Shown: piece after piece, positions 47,636 through 56,331 of the stretch | Numbering within the stretch: position 1 is the stretch's first letter | How the letters are laid out: each line of letters begins with the position of its first letter | NCBI RefSeq assembly: GCF_003332275.1 | Contig: NZ_QOVA01000005.1 | Span: 271,427-335,426 of the forward strand | Origin: Edaphovirga cremea | GTDB taxonomy: Bacteria > Pseudomonadota > Gammaproteobacteria > Enterobacterales > Enterobacteriaceae | DNA: 64,000 nucleotides | Direction of reading: 5' to 3' | Program-made: the position numbers and the translations under genes | The notes under the pieces: model-generated | Databases searched by the model: none | What the model saw: only the letters and a program-made list of their open reading frames with translations | Told to the model about the DNA's origin: nothing

Positions 47636-48850
47636 TTAATGGTGTGCCCATTCAATGCTGCTGATGTCTACGCCCTGCTTGAACATATCCCACAGAGGAG
47701 AGAGATCGCGCAGACGTCCGATAGATTTACGCACCAGTTGAATGGTGTAGTCGATCTCTTCTTCGGTCGTGAAACGGCCCAGAGAGAAGCGGATCGAGCT
47801 ATGCGCCAACTCATCGTTCATACCGAGAGCGCGCAGCACATAAGAGGGTTCCAGGCTGGCGGAAGTACAAGCTGAACCCGAGGAAACAGCCAGATCTTTC
47901 AGGGCCATAATCAGCGATTCACCTTCAACATAGTTGAAGCTGACGTTGAGAATGTTAGGAACACCGTGCTCCAGATCGCCATTCAGGTAAACTTCTTCGA
48001 TATCATTGATACCGTTCCAGAGGCGATCGCGCAGACCAGCCAGACGGCGGCTTTCTTCTGCCAGTTCTTCTTTGGCAATGCGGTAGGCTTCGCCCATACC
48101 GACGATCTGATGAACAGGCAAGGTACCAGAACGCATACCGCGCTCGTGACCACCGCCGTGCATCTGGGCTTCGATACGGATACGTGGTTTACGACGGACG
48201 TAAAGTGCGCCGATGCCTTTTGGACCATAGATTTTATGGCCCGTGAAGGACATCAAATCCACTTTAAGCTGGCTCAGATCGATAGGCAGTTTACCTACGC
48301 TCTGGGTTGCATCGACGTGGAAGATGATGCCACGGCTGCGGCACAACTCACCGATAGTGGCAATGTCTTGCACTACGCCGATTTCGTTGTTCACGTGCAT
48401 GATCGAAACCACAATGGTGTCGTCACGCATTGCAGCTTCCAGCTCTTTCAGATCGATGATGCCATTGCGCTGCGGAGCCAGATAGGTGACGTCAAAGCCT
48501 TCGCGCTCCAACTGACGGCAGGTATCCAGCACAGCTTTGTGTTCGGTTTTGCTGGTGATGATGTGCTTGCCTTTCTTTTGATAGAAATTGGCTGCACCTT
48601 TAATCGCCAGATTATCGGATTCAGTCGCGCCCGAAGTGAAGACGATCTCACGAGGATCGGCACCCACCAGTTCGGCGATGTTGTTACGTGCGATATCTAC
48701 AGCTTCTTCTGCCTGCCACCCGAAACGGTGGGAACGGGAAGCCGGGTTACCGAAAGTACCGTCCAAGGTTAAAAACTGCATCATTTTCTCAGCAACACGC
48801 GGATCAACCGGCGTTGTTGCTGAGTAATCCAGATAAATCGGTAATTTCAT
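47636..48850 (-). CDS. iscS: Cysteine desulfurase IscS
   Basis: The 404-aa PLP enzyme has the Lys of the cofactor in [18 protein letters not shown] (about 206) and the active-site Cys loop in [19 protein letters not shown] (about Cys328). It removes sulfur from cysteine for IscU, thiamine and tRNA thiolation. The start [20 protein letters not shown] is canonical. It follows iscR after 54 bp in the operon. Confidence 0.98.
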   Translation of the reverse strand: MKLPIYLDYSATTPVDPRVAEKMMQFLTLDGTFGNPASRSHRFGWQAEEAVDIARNNIAELVGADPREIVFTSGATESDNLAIKGAANFYQKKGKHIITSKTEHKAVLDTCRQLEREGFDVTYLAPQRNGIIDLKELEAAMRDDTIVVSIMHVNNEIGVVQDIATIGELCRSRGIIFHVDATQSVGKLPIDLSQLKVDLMSFTGHKIYGPKGIGALYVRRKPRIRIEAQMHGGGHERGMRSGTLPVHQIVGMGEAYRIAKEELAEESRRLAGLRDRLWNGINDIEEVYLNGDLEHGVPNILNVSFNYVEGESLIMALKDLAVSSGSACTSASLEPSYVLRALGMNDELAHSSIRFSLGRFTTEEEIDYTIQLVRKSIGRLRDLSPLWDMFKQGVDISSIEWAHH

Positions 48851-48904
48851 TGCTCTTAAGCTCCGTACATCACTTCCAAAAACTAAAAGTTTCTCGCCGT
48901 CTGC

Positions 48905-49399
48905 TTATGCGCGCAGATTGACGTTAATCGTTTCTTGCACCCGACCATTTGCGGTACGACGGGTGTCATTGTTCTGACGATCGGCAACATCCAGCACTTC
49001 TTCACTGTTAACCAGCTCAGCAAGAGTAATGTTGTTCAGGAAACCGCTGATACGTTCACTCAGGTCGCGCCACAGGGTGTGAGTCAGACAACGATCGCCG
49101 CCCTGACAACCTTCTTTGCCCTGACAACGGGTCGCATCCACGGACTCATCAACAGCAGTGATAACCTCACCGACAGCGATTTCAGCAGCATCTTTACCCA
49201 GCAGATAACCACCGCCCGGACCGCGCACGCTGGCCACCAGGCCATTTTTACGCAAACGTGAAAACAGTTGCTCCAGATATGAAAGCGAAATTCCCTGACG
49301 TTCAGAAATATCCGCCAAAGGCACTGGCCCTTCCTGGGAGTGCAACGCCACGTCAAGCATAGCGGTTACGGCATAACGACCTTTAGATGTCAGTCTCAT
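48905..49399 (-). CDS. iscR: Fe-S sensing regulator IscR
   Basis: The 164-aa Rrf2-family regulator has the winged helix ([20 protein letters not shown], then [20 protein letters not shown]) and the cluster ligands in the segment [13 protein letters not shown] (about 92, 98 and 104). With a [2Fe-2S] cluster it represses its own operon; without it activates other promoters. It is the first gene of iscRSUA-hscBA-fdx-iscX. Sites for it lie upstream at 49443-49492. Confidence 0.98.
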   Translation of the reverse strand: MRLTSKGRYAVTAMLDVALHSQEGPVPLADISERQGISLSYLEQLFSRLRKNGLVASVRGPGGGYLLGKDAAEIAVGEVITAVDESVDATRCQGKEGCQGGDRCLTHTLWRDLSERISGFLNNITLAELVNSEEVLDVADRQNNDTRRTANGRVQETINVNLRA

Positions 49400-49442
49400 G
49401 GCTAGTAGTTACCTGTTAGGTGAATCATGCAGCGAGTCTGAC

Positions 49443-49467
49443 ATTCCCGAGTAATTCAGTCAACTAT
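49443..49467 (-). promoter_or_regulatory. iscR: IscR type-1-like binding site, proximal
   Basis: On the minus strand the 25-bp site starts ATAGTTGACTG and ends ACTCGGGAAT, which fits the type 1 IscR consensus ATASYYGACTRWWWYAGTCRRSTAT with two clear mismatches. It covers a TTGACT that could be the -35 box of the iscR promoter. Confidence 0.6.
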
Positions 49468-49492
49468 TTAACCTACTAATTTACTCAAGTAT
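49468..49492 (-). promoter_or_regulatory. iscR: IscR type-1-like binding site, distal
   Basis: Directly adjacent to the first site, this 25-bp sequence starts ATACTTGAGTA and ends TTAGTAGGTTAA on the minus strand. It fits the same consensus with about four mismatches. The end-to-end pair resembles the multiple IscR sites of the E. coli iscR promoter. Confidence 0.55.
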
Positions 49493-49620
49493 TAGCATTT
49501 TTAACATTATACTCCGTTACCGCCCGTCACCCAACAGGATGATTAAAGCTCTAACTTGTTCTGGGAAAAACATGGGTCTATGCAGTTAATAGTCATCTAT
49601 CCCGAGATACACGGGTCTAC

Positions 49621-49659
49621 CAGATGGCGAGGCATCCCTCCGGGAACCTCATCCATCTG
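49621..49659. repeat. Hairpin element in the trmJ-iscR spacer
   Basis: CAGATGG and GAGG (49621-49632) pair with CCTC and CCATCTG (49647-49659), giving an interrupted stem with an internal CCCTCCGGG. No T-tract follows. It belongs to the 457-bp spacer between trmJ and iscR, which otherwise contains only the IscR sites and the repeat at 49738-49856. Confidence 0.45.
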
Positions 49660-49737
49660 CTCCCCCTAAAATGGGACATTGCCAAGGCAAAATCCTCACA
49701 GCGAAAACAATTCTCCTACTCTTTAACACAATGGCCA

Positions 49738-49856
49738 AGGGCGTAGCGAGCTAAGCCAAAGCGGGTGCGTACAGCGCGCAGTAACCGGAGTGGACACAAA
49801 GTCCATGAGGATTACGAGCACTGCACAATCCCGCAGTGGCGACGCGCAGTAGCCGA
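49738..49856. repeat. Palindromic intergenic repeat after trmJ
   Basis: The element begins near GGGCGTAGCGAGC, contains imperfect inverted arms GTAACCGGAGTGGAC (49781-49795) and GTCCATGAGGATTAC (49801-49815) around ACAAA, and ends with CGCGCAGTAGCCGATCAC at the trmJ stop. From memory, sequences of this form recur between genes in soft-rot enterobacteria. The copy here lies directly on the 3' end of trmJ, so it would form the 3' untranslated end of its mRNA. Confidence 0.55.
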
Positions 49857-50576
49857 TCACTTTTTCGCAGAGATGGAGGTGAGAATTCCTCGCAAAATAT
49901 TCAACTCCTGACTTTCAGGCCGCGCACGCGTAAACAATCTGCGCAGTTTGCTCATCACCTGGCCAGGGTGCGCCTGACGGATGAATCCGGTTTCCAGCAA
50001 CACTTCTTCGAGGTGTTGATAAAAACGCTCCAGATCGTCCACCAGCGGATAGGGGGTTTCTTCATAGTGTGGCTGCACGGCTTTTTGACGTTCGAGCCAG
50101 GCTACGCGAACTTCATAAGCGATAATCTGCACCGCCATCGCCAGATTCAACGAGCTGTATTCAGGATTGGCGGGGATCGCAACGTGATAATTGCACTTTT
50201 GCAACTCTTCATTGGTCAGCCCAACGCGTTCACGACCGAAGACCAGCGCGACGGGAGCGGATTCTGCTTCGCGGGCGCTGTGCTCACCACATTCACGCGG
50301 CTCAAGCATCGGCCATGGCAGCGTACGGGAACGGGCGCTGGTACCAATGACCAGACTGCAACCCGCCAGGGCTTCATCAAGGGTGTCAACAATGGTGGCG
50401 TTTCCGATAACGTCGCTTGCGCCCGCAGACAAAGAAATTGCCTGGGAATCGGGTTTGACCAGCGGATTGACCAGATAAAGATTACTTAAGCCCATGGTTT
50501 TCATGGCGCGGGCCGTTGAGCCCATGTTGCCGGTATGAGATGTCTCAACCAGAACGATGCGGATATTGTGCAGCAT
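49857..50576 (-). CDS. trmJ: tRNA (cytidine/uridine-2'-O-)-methyltransferase TrmJ
   Basis: The 239-aa SPOUT-class protein has the knotted SAM-binding fold: [20 protein letters not shown] near the start, [18 protein letters not shown] (about 113-130) and [20 protein letters not shown]. It methylates the ribose of residue 32 in several tRNAs. The C-terminus ([15 protein letters not shown]) ends at the repeat element. It is divergent from suhB and precedes the isc operon on the same strand, exactly as in E. coli. Confidence 0.97.
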   Translation of the reverse strand: MLHNIRIVLVETSHTGNMGSTARAMKTMGLSNLYLVNPLVKPDSQAISLSAGASDVIGNATIVDTLDEALAGCSLVIGTSARSRTLPWPMLEPRECGEHSAREAESAPVALVFGRERVGLTNEELQKCNYHVAIPANPEYSSLNLAMAVQIIAYEVRVAWLERQKAVQPHYEETPYPLVDDLERFYQHLEEVLLETGFIRQAHPGQVMSKLRRLFTRARPESQELNILRGILTSISAKK

Positions 50577-50694
50577 ACAAACTCTGTCTTAGCGGAAAAT
50601 CGCAACATCCTAACACAACCGTAGGCTTTTATCAGATCCTCTGCTATACTCCGCGCCGTTTCCCGTTCTTTAACATCCTAGTTGGAAGATACCC

Positions 50695-51498
50695 ATGCAT
50701 CCGATGCTGACGATCGCCGTGCGCGCTGCGCGCAAGGCTGGTAACCTGATTGCCAAAAACTATGAAACTCCGGACGCTGTTGAAGCGAGCCAGAAAGGTA
50801 CCAATGATTTTGTAACTAATGTCGATCGCGAAGCAGAGCGAATGATCATTGAAGTGATCCGTAAGTCTTACCCAAAACACACCGTAATTGGTGAAGAGTG
50901 CGGTGAGCTGACCGGTGAAGATGACGATGTGCAATGGGTAATCGATCCGCTGGATGGCACCACCAACTTCATCAAACGTCTCCCCCATTTCGCTGTTTCT
51001 ATCGCTGTACGCATCAAAGGCCGTACTGAAGTGGCTGTGGTTTACGATCCAATGCGTAACGAACTGTTCACTGCGACCCGAGGTCAGGGCGCACAGCTCA
51101 ATGGCTACCGCCTACGCGGAACCAATGCCAAAGATCTGGATGGCACCATTATTGCCACTGGCTTCCCATTCAAGGTCAAACAACACGCACCGTCCTACAT
51201 CAACGTGCTGGGTAAAGTATTCACCCAATGTGCTGACTTCCGTCGTACCGGTTCTGCCGCCCTCGATTTGGCCTATGTGGCTGCTGGCCGCGTTGACGGT
51301 TTCTTCGAGATTGGCCTGAAACCATGGGATTTTGCTGGCGGCGAGCTGCTGGTACGTGAATCCGGTGGTGTGGTCACGGATTTCGTTGGTGGTCACAACC
51401 ATTTCTCTTCAGGCAACGTTGTAGCCGGTAATCCGCGTGTGGTTAAAGCGCTGATCAATACCATGCGTGAAGATCTGAGCGAAGCGCTTAAGCGCTAA
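50695..51498 (+). CDS. suhB: Inositol-1-monophosphatase / Nus factor SuhB
   Basis: The 267-aa protein has the inositol-phosphatase metal sites: GEECGELTGEDDD, WVIDPLDGTTNFIKRLPHFA (about 82-101) and the C-terminal GLKPWDFAGGELLVRESGG. Besides phosphatase activity it acts with NusA/B/E/G in rRNA antitermination in E. coli. Start MHPMLTIAVRAARKAGNLIA is canonical. It is followed by a strong terminator and convergent with the NicO gene. Confidence 0.98.
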   Translation: MHPMLTIAVRAARKAGNLIAKNYETPDAVEASQKGTNDFVTNVDREAERMIIEVIRKSYPKHTVIGEECGELTGEDDDVQWVIDPLDGTTNFIKRLPHFAVSIAVRIKGRTEVAVVYDPMRNELFTATRGQGAQLNGYRLRGTNAKDLDGTIIATGFPFKVKQHAPSYINVLGKVFTQCADFRRTGSAALDLAYVAAGRVDGFFEIGLKPWDFAGGELLVRESGGVVTDFVGGHNHFSSGNVVAGNPRVVKALINTMREDLSEALKR

Positions 51499-51527
51499 GC
51501 CAATAATAAAAAAGACGTTTGAAAAAA

Positions 51528-51559
51528 GCCGGTCCGTACTTGTCGACCGGCATTTTTTT
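51528..51559 (+). terminator. suhB: Terminator of suhB
   Basis: GCCGGTC (51528-51534) and GACCGGC (51545-51551) form a stem with a 10-base loop, followed by ATTTTTTT. It lies 30 bp after the suhB stop. On the other strand AAAAAA before the stem would give a T-run for the convergent NicO gene, so it may work both ways. Confidence 0.88.
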
Positions 51560-51587
51560 GCCATTTTCTCTCTATTTTGCTGCCTAT

Positions 51588-52607
51588 TCAGCGCGCAAAG
51601 GGGCGGATCCCGCCGATCATTTCCGTTGAGCCACTGCTGTAGAGCAAATATCCCACCGCGATAAGAATTGCCCCGCCGACAAAAGCCAGCAGCGACCAAC
51701 TCAGGCTACTCCATAACGCTGATGCACGTGGCGCACTCAATCTTACGGCCAGCGACCGGCTGTAATGAACCAGCACGCCAATCAGCGAGATTGTCAGCGA
51801 TGTTCCCGCCGCCATTGCCAGCGCAGAAAGAATTCCCCAACCAAAAACACCAATCACTTTGGAAAACAGCAAAACCAGGATGGCACCTGAGCAGGGACGC
51901 AGGCCCATCGCCAATACCACCGCCATCTGCGTAAGCCAGTCGGCACCCGCTTGCAGTTGTTCATCACTCGGCATGTGCTGATGGCCGCATCCACAGTGCG
52001 CATGATACTGGTGATCGGGTAAAGGTGAAATACTGTGGATTGTCACAGCCGTCGGATTCTGATGCTTTTGCCAGACACGGTAACCTCTTCTCAACGCCCG
52101 CCAGCACAACATGCCCCCCAGTAGCATCACAATAATGAAACTGCCCCGCTCCAACCAGAAACTGCTTTGATGCAACTGGCGTGACGACAATTTGAAAATT
52201 TGCAGCATCAGCGTGACCAGCACGATAGCCACGACGCCCTGAACCAGCGAGGCCAACAATGTCAGTTTCAGGCTGCTCTTGAGTCGCGATGGATGCGTTG
52301 CCAGATAAGTCGTGATGACGATTTTACCGTGCCCCGGACCGACTGCATGCAGCACACCATAGACCAGACTAAAGGCCACCAGCGACAGACCCGCACTGCG
52401 TGGCTCCGCTTTCACCTGTTGCAACAGACCCGCCATCTGCTGATGGAGCTGCTTCTGGAACACGATACTTTCTATCAGGATCCGCGGCCAGTAATGCGCC
52501 ATCATTTGGCCTGCTATCACAGCCAGCAGCAGAAATAACGCCAAGGGCCACAGACTGATGAGCCAGTGTCGCTGACGCAGTGCACGCTCGCGCGTATTCA
52601 TTGACAT
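51588..52607 (-). CDS. NicO-family metal transporter (COG2215)
   Basis: The 339-aa membrane protein has about seven helices. The family signature is HAVGPGHGKIVITTYLATHP (about 87-106). A cytosolic His-rich loop (DHQYHAHCGCGHQH, about 195-208) and a second signature LAMGLRPCSGAILVLLFS (about 228-245) follow. Members export or import Ni, Co or Zn. The start overlaps the DUF1007 stop by 10 bp, so the two are co-translated. The Zur-type palindrome upstream of that gene suggests zinc as substrate. The hypothesis that the DUF1007 protein hands zinc to this permease is inference. Confidence 0.88.
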   Translation of the reverse strand: MSMNTRERALRQRHWLISLWPLALFLLLAVIAGQMMAHYWPRILIESIVFQKQLHQQMAGLLQQVKAEPRSAGLSLVAFSLVYGVLHAVGPGHGKIVITTYLATHPSRLKSSLKLTLLASLVQGVVAIVLVTLMLQIFKLSSRQLHQSSFWLERGSFIIVMLLGGMLCWRALRRGYRVWQKHQNPTAVTIHSISPLPDHQYHAHCGCGHQHMPSDEQLQAGADWLTQMAVVLAMGLRPCSGAILVLLFSKVIGVFGWGILSALAMAAGTSLTISLIGVLVHYSRSLAVRLSAPRASALWSSLSWSLLAFVGGAILIAVGYLLYSSGSTEMIGGIRPFAR

Positions 52608-53239
52608 TGCAGAGTCACCCGCTGGGCAAATTGCTGCCCCAGCTCCATATCTTCCGGCGGTGCATCACTCTTGTCGAGCGACAGCGCATACGTCTGCAAA
52701 GTGGCATTGGGGGCGGGAGTATACAGCGTGACTTTACAGTTTTCTTTCATGGATTCAGAAAGATTCAGCGCGGCACCATCAGGGTAAGCCATGTCTACAA
52801 AATAGCTCGGATCGTAGGTAGAGATGACAAATGGCTTGCCAGTCAGCGGTTGCGGCTCAGCAAAGGGCAGTACAAACTCCAGCACGGCTTGATGCCCTTT
52901 GCGAGACAAATTGTATTCACTGGGGAGATTAATGTACTTCACTGGCTTTTCGTCGCGGTAGACTTCGGTGAAATAGTGCTGCCCCAATACATTCGCCATC
53001 ACTTCAGCGGCCAGTTTTTTCCAGATTTCAGAATCTGCTTGCGCATTTTCAGCGTCGTAAAGCAGGTCGGCAGAGGTAATTTCATCCATTGTCCACACCA
53101 TTTTCAAACCCGTCAGGCGCTGATTTTCGGCGACGAAGGTGGTATTGAGATCGATAAAACTGTGTGGATGCGCCCATGCTGTTGCGCTCCCAACGAGATT
53201 TGCGCTGGCCAACAGTCCACACATTACCCACGTTCTCAA
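52598..53239 (-). CDS. DUF1007 periplasmic protein (COG3683), partner of NicO transporter
   Basis: The ORF can be read from an ATG at 53296, but that lies within the Zur-like box. The TTG at 53239 has AGGAGAGAGG directly upstream and gives a short signal peptide (MRTWVMCGLLASANLVGSAT, cleavage near AWA), so it is preferred; the ATG at 53224 is a further option. The mature 190-residue protein begins HPHSFIDLNTTFV, typical of DUF1007, with a metal-binding His pair at the new N-terminus, and continues MKENCKVTLYTPAPNATL near the end. It is probably periplasmic and delivers metal to the permease encoded by the next, overlapping gene. Confidence 0.82.
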   Translation of the reverse strand: MRTWVMCGLLASANLVGSATAWAHPHSFIDLNTTFVAENQRLTGLKMVWTMDEITSADLLYDAENAQADSEIWKKLAAEVMANVLGQHYFTEVYRDEKPVKYINLPSEYNLSRKGHQAVLEFVLPFAEPQPLTGKPFVISTYDPSYFVDMAYPDGAALNLSESMKENCKVTLYTPAPNATLQTYALSLDKSDAPPEDMELGQQFAQRVTLQCQ

Positions 53240-53280
53240 TCCCTCTCTCCTGGCAATACGCCAATTCACCGCCCTTGAAG

Positions 53281-53295
53281 TGTTATAATATAACA
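53281..53295. promoter_or_regulatory. Zur-like operator
   Basis: TGTTATAATATAACA is a perfect palindrome (7-bp arms around a central A). It matches the core of enterobacterial Zur boxes (GTTATAATATAAC) found before znuA, znuCB and zinT. It lies 42 bp upstream of the preferred start of the DUF1007 gene, where a repressor would block the promoter. The reading from ATG 53296 through it is therefore unlikely. Confidence 0.7.
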
Positions 53296-53444
53296 TTAAC
53301 CTACACCTTTTAATCCCTGAGCTGCGTTAAAGTGTGATGGGAGTTGTAAGCCGATGTAAAACCGTGAAGCTTCATCCTTTTAATAAAAGCCCTTTGCTAT
53401 GATTAATATATTCACTCGCAATATTATTATTCATAAGGGTATTA

Positions 53445-54773
53445 ATGAGCCTGGACACTTCTTCTGTGCCTGAGCTCTCCGGGCAACAACGGCGCTGCCA
53501 CCTGCTGCTGATGCTCTATGCGCCAACGAGAAAGGTGCAACTGGAGACGATCAGCCAGCTTAATCGCGTTGACCTCCCCACTACGCGGCAAGATATAGCC
53601 GAGGTTGCCAGCGAAATCCAGCGTTTCCATCATCTGGATCTCACCATCACCCCCGCCAATCAGTGCCATATCGAGGGGACCACACTTAACCAACGGTTAT
53701 GTTTACTGCATTGGTTACGTCGCGGACTGCGAATCAGCCCGGATTTTGTTGAACAAACCCTCTCTGTTTGGCTGCAAGAGGCGCTGACGCCATTGCAATA
53801 TGGCGAGTTGCTCGGCGACCAGCCCGCACTGTTATCCTTGATCGATGACTGCGAAGCGATGCTTCAGCGTTCGTTCAGCGAGCGTGATAAACGTTTTCTA
53901 TTAATCTTTCTGCAATACTGTCTTTGGCAACATCATTGCCAGCAACATCCGCGATTCGCACCGCATCAGCAACATTGGCTTCAACAGAAAAGTGAGCATC
54001 AGGCAGCGCGTCACTTGACTCTGGCACTGAAAAAACACTTTGGCATTACGCTCAATAGCCCAGAGCAGAATTTTCTCACATTGATGTTTACCCTGATCAA
54101 AACGCATAGCTACGACAGTTCAAACTCACAGGAAGACCTGCGTTTGATGAATGAAATCGAGCAGTTGGTGGCTCGTTTTCAGGACTTGTCAGGCATGACA
54201 TTCAGCAGTAAAGAGGGGATCGTTGGTCAGTTATTTGCCCATTTGGCTCCGGCGATAGAACGTTGCCACTTTAATATTGGCATCGATAATCTGCTGCTGG
54301 AAGAAGTCGTGCGTATGTATCCTCGTCTGGTACGCACCACGCACGAGGCGCTGAGTGATTTTGAAATCGCTTACGGTATAACGCTTTCGCAAGAAGAGAC
54401 CGGGCTGGTCGCCATCTGCTTTGGTGCCTGGTTAATGCAGGGAAATTCACTTCAGGAAAAACAGGTACTGTTATTGACCCATAACGATTCAGCGCTGGAA
54501 CAGGCGGTGGAGCAACAAGTGCGTGAAGCAACGCTGCTTCCTCTCAATATCAAGTATCAGAGGTTGGATGAGTTCGAACGGGACGGGCCAGAAGCGGGCA
54601 TTGAACTCATTGTTACGCCCTACCCGGTAAAAAACGCGCAAAGTCATCTGTCGGTGATTTATATTGCGCTGCCCTTGCAAAAGGCCCAGCGCAAAGAGAT
54701 CCGCGTTATGCTTGAAAAAACGGATCAGCCGATCAATACCCCTGAGGCTGAACCCGGGGACGCAAGAAAATAG
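53445..54773 (+). CDS. csiE: Stationary-phase inducible protein CsiE
   Basis: The 442-aa protein starts MSLDTSSVPELSGQQRRCHL. It has an N-terminal winged-helix region and two PRD-like domains (FGITLNSPEQNFLTLMFTLI and LSQEETGLVAICFGAWLMQG) as in antiterminators such as BglG, but the RNA-binding part is missing. In E. coli csiE is induced in stationary phase under CRP/sigma S; the function is unknown. It converges on hcaT with a 41-bp overlap of the 3' ends. Confidence 0.92.
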   Translation: MSLDTSSVPELSGQQRRCHLLLMLYAPTRKVQLETISQLNRVDLPTTRQDIAEVASEIQRFHHLDLTITPANQCHIEGTTLNQRLCLLHWLRRGLRISPDFVEQTLSVWLQEALTPLQYGELLGDQPALLSLIDDCEAMLQRSFSERDKRFLLIFLQYCLWQHHCQQHPRFAPHQQHWLQQKSEHQAARHLTLALKKHFGITLNSPEQNFLTLMFTLIKTHSYDSSNSQEDLRLMNEIEQLVARFQDLSGMTFSSKEGIVGQLFAHLAPAIERCHFNIGIDNLLLEEVVRMYPRLVRTTHEALSDFEIAYGITLSQEETGLVAICFGAWLMQGNSLQEKQVLLLTHNDSALEQAVEQQVREATLLPLNIKYQRLDEFERDGPEAGIELIVTPYPVKNAQSHLSVIYIALPLQKAQRKEIRVMLEKTDQPINTPEAEPGDARK

Positions 54774-55878
54774 CGGGAACCGCCACCAAAGCCATCACCC
54801 AGAAAACCCCTGCATGCAGATGCTGGAACAAGAACCCAGAAACCATCGTCATCACCGCAATCCCGCCGCCCATCGCCAGTGCAGAATAGACCGCCTGCAA
54901 GCGAATAACGTCACTGCCATTGCGTGCCGAAATAAAGCGCATCGCAGCCAGATGACAGACGGTAAAACTACCGCAGTGCAGAATCTGCATCACCACCAGC
55001 CACGGCAACTCAATGAATGATGCCATCAGCGACCAACGGACGATCCCGCTGCAAGCGGAGAGCAGCAGTAGTGATCGGGCGCTCCAGCGGCGAAACAGGA
55101 AATGGCTGAACGCAAAGACCAGTACTTCGGCAACAACGCCAAGCGACCACAGATAACCGATTGTAGAGGGTGAATAACCGGCCTCCTGCCAATAAATCGC
55201 GCTGAAACTGTAGTACCCCGCATGGGCGCCTTGCAGTAATGTTACACAGAGCAGAAAACGCCAGACCGGTTTTTCGGCCAAGAGAGTTTTCCATGGTGTT
55301 ACCGGCAGTTCATCAGCGCTGTTGCTCGCAACAGGCATGATAGATGGCCGTAACAGCATTCCCAGTAGCATCGCCAAAACGCCCAGCGACAGAGTGTATA
55401 AAATCGCGGTGTGGCCCCACGCAGAAACCAGTTCCCCCGTCACTGCCGAGCCAACCACAAACGCCAGCGATCCCCATAACCTGACCTTGCCATAATCCAT
55501 TGGGAATTGCCGCTGCCAGGTACCGGCCAAGGCATCGGTCATGGGCACCAATGGACCAAAGAACAGGTTAAAACCCGCAATCACGACCATCAACCACGCC
55601 CAACTGCTGCTGATCCAGTAGCCGACACAAAAGACCAGCGTCAACAGCGCCAGAATTCGCAGCGCGGTGACCAGCAAGGAGGGATCTTTAACAGAAGGGG
55701 CAATCAATAAACTGCCAATAAAACGCGCGACCATCCCTGCGCCCAACAACATTCCAATAGTTTCGGGTGAAAGCCCTTCACCTTGCAGCCATACGCCCCA
55801 GAATGGGAGAAAAATGCCATATGAGAAAAAATAGGTGAAATAACTGAGCGCCAACCAGCGCGATGATTGCAATACCAT
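54733..55878 (-). CDS. hcaT: MFS transporter HcaT
   Basis: The start at 55878 (MVLQSSRWLALSYFTYFFSY) follows GGAGGAAGT and gives 381 residues against 379 in E. coli; the extension upstream is rejected. Twelve helices are visible; LPFWGVWLQGEGLSPETIGM, DYGKVRLWGSLAFVVGSAVT and CHLAAMRFISARNGSDVIRL are family segments. In E. coli it sits near the hca 3-phenylpropionate genes and is annotated as its transporter. No hca genes are in the window, so the substrate is uncertain. The 3' end overlaps csiE. Confidence 0.93.
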   Translation of the reverse strand: MVLQSSRWLALSYFTYFFSYGIFLPFWGVWLQGEGLSPETIGMLLGAGMVARFIGSLLIAPSVKDPSLLVTALRILALLTLVFCVGYWISSSWAWLMVVIAGFNLFFGPLVPMTDALAGTWQRQFPMDYGKVRLWGSLAFVVGSAVTGELVSAWGHTAILYTLSLGVLAMLLGMLLRPSIMPVASNSADELPVTPWKTLLAEKPVWRFLLCVTLLQGAHAGYYSFSAIYWQEAGYSPSTIGYLWSLGVVAEVLVFAFSHFLFRRWSARSLLLLSACSGIVRWSLMASFIELPWLVVMQILHCGSFTVCHLAAMRFISARNGSDVIRLQAVYSALAMGGGIAVMTMVSGFLFQHLHAGVFWVMALVAVPAIFLRPRVQPQGY

Positions 55879-56171
55879 ACTTCCTCCGTTTGAGGCGCTA
55901 CTTTGACAGAGGCCCCCCTGACAGGCAACGCTTGCCAGCGGAAAGAGCATGATATGACTTATAATTCCACAGCGAACTATTCAAATGATTACTTCTTACC
56001 CGCCAACGGGAAGGCAAAAAATAACGAAGCATTACGCTAATGAAAATCTTCGCCTTCTTATGCAGGGCACGTTATCCCGGTCGCATTCATGTGACTGACG
56101 TGCTGAGATTGAACTGACAGGGACGTTGGTGATCAAAGAAACCTTAGTGTCAACCGCATAACTCAGTTGAC

Positions 56172-56212
56172 ACTGATTGATGAACGGGCTTGCCGAACAT
56201 CAATCAGTTTTT
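56172..56212 (+). terminator. Hairpin with T-tract downstream of glyA
   Basis: ACTGATTGATG and CATCAATCAGT are perfect 11-bp arms around a 15-base loop that itself contains CGG/CCG, followed on the plus strand by TTTTT. It faces away from glyA, for which it could only be an RNA-end stabiliser. As a plus-strand terminator it would need an unseen transcript from the left. Confidence 0.55.
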
Positions 56213-56213
56213 A

Positions 56214-56280
56214 CCAATAACTGTTCTTTGCCAAAGTACTGTTTTTAGCCAAGGTACTGTTTATAACCAAAGTATTTGCA
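56214..56280. repeat. Tandem 17/18-bp repeats between hcaT and glyA
   Basis: Four units start with CCAA: CCAATAACTGTTCTTTG (56214), CCAAAGTACTGTTTTTAG (56231), CCAAGGTACTGTTTATAA (56249) and the degraded CCAAAGTATTTGCAATTG (56267). The middle two differ at three positions. The array is just downstream of the hairpin with T-tract. Confidence 0.75.
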
Positions 56281-56331
56281 ATTGCAGCCAGTCAGCAAGC
56301 TAACGCCTGTGCAACGTCAAATACCAAGAGG

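Larger units (their letters stand above)
55879..56331. other. hcaT-glyA spacer with hairpin and tandem repeats
   Basis: About 450 bp with no gene. The part next to hcaT should hold its promoter. The stretch at 56170-56280 contains a hairpin and an 18-bp tandem repeat, described separately. No small ORF has support. Confidence 0.5.

Noticed and set aside
53239..53296. N-terminal extension of the DUF1007 protein from the ATG at 53296
   Set aside because: The first codons lie inside the Zur-like palindrome and would put 19 residues before an otherwise normal signal peptide.
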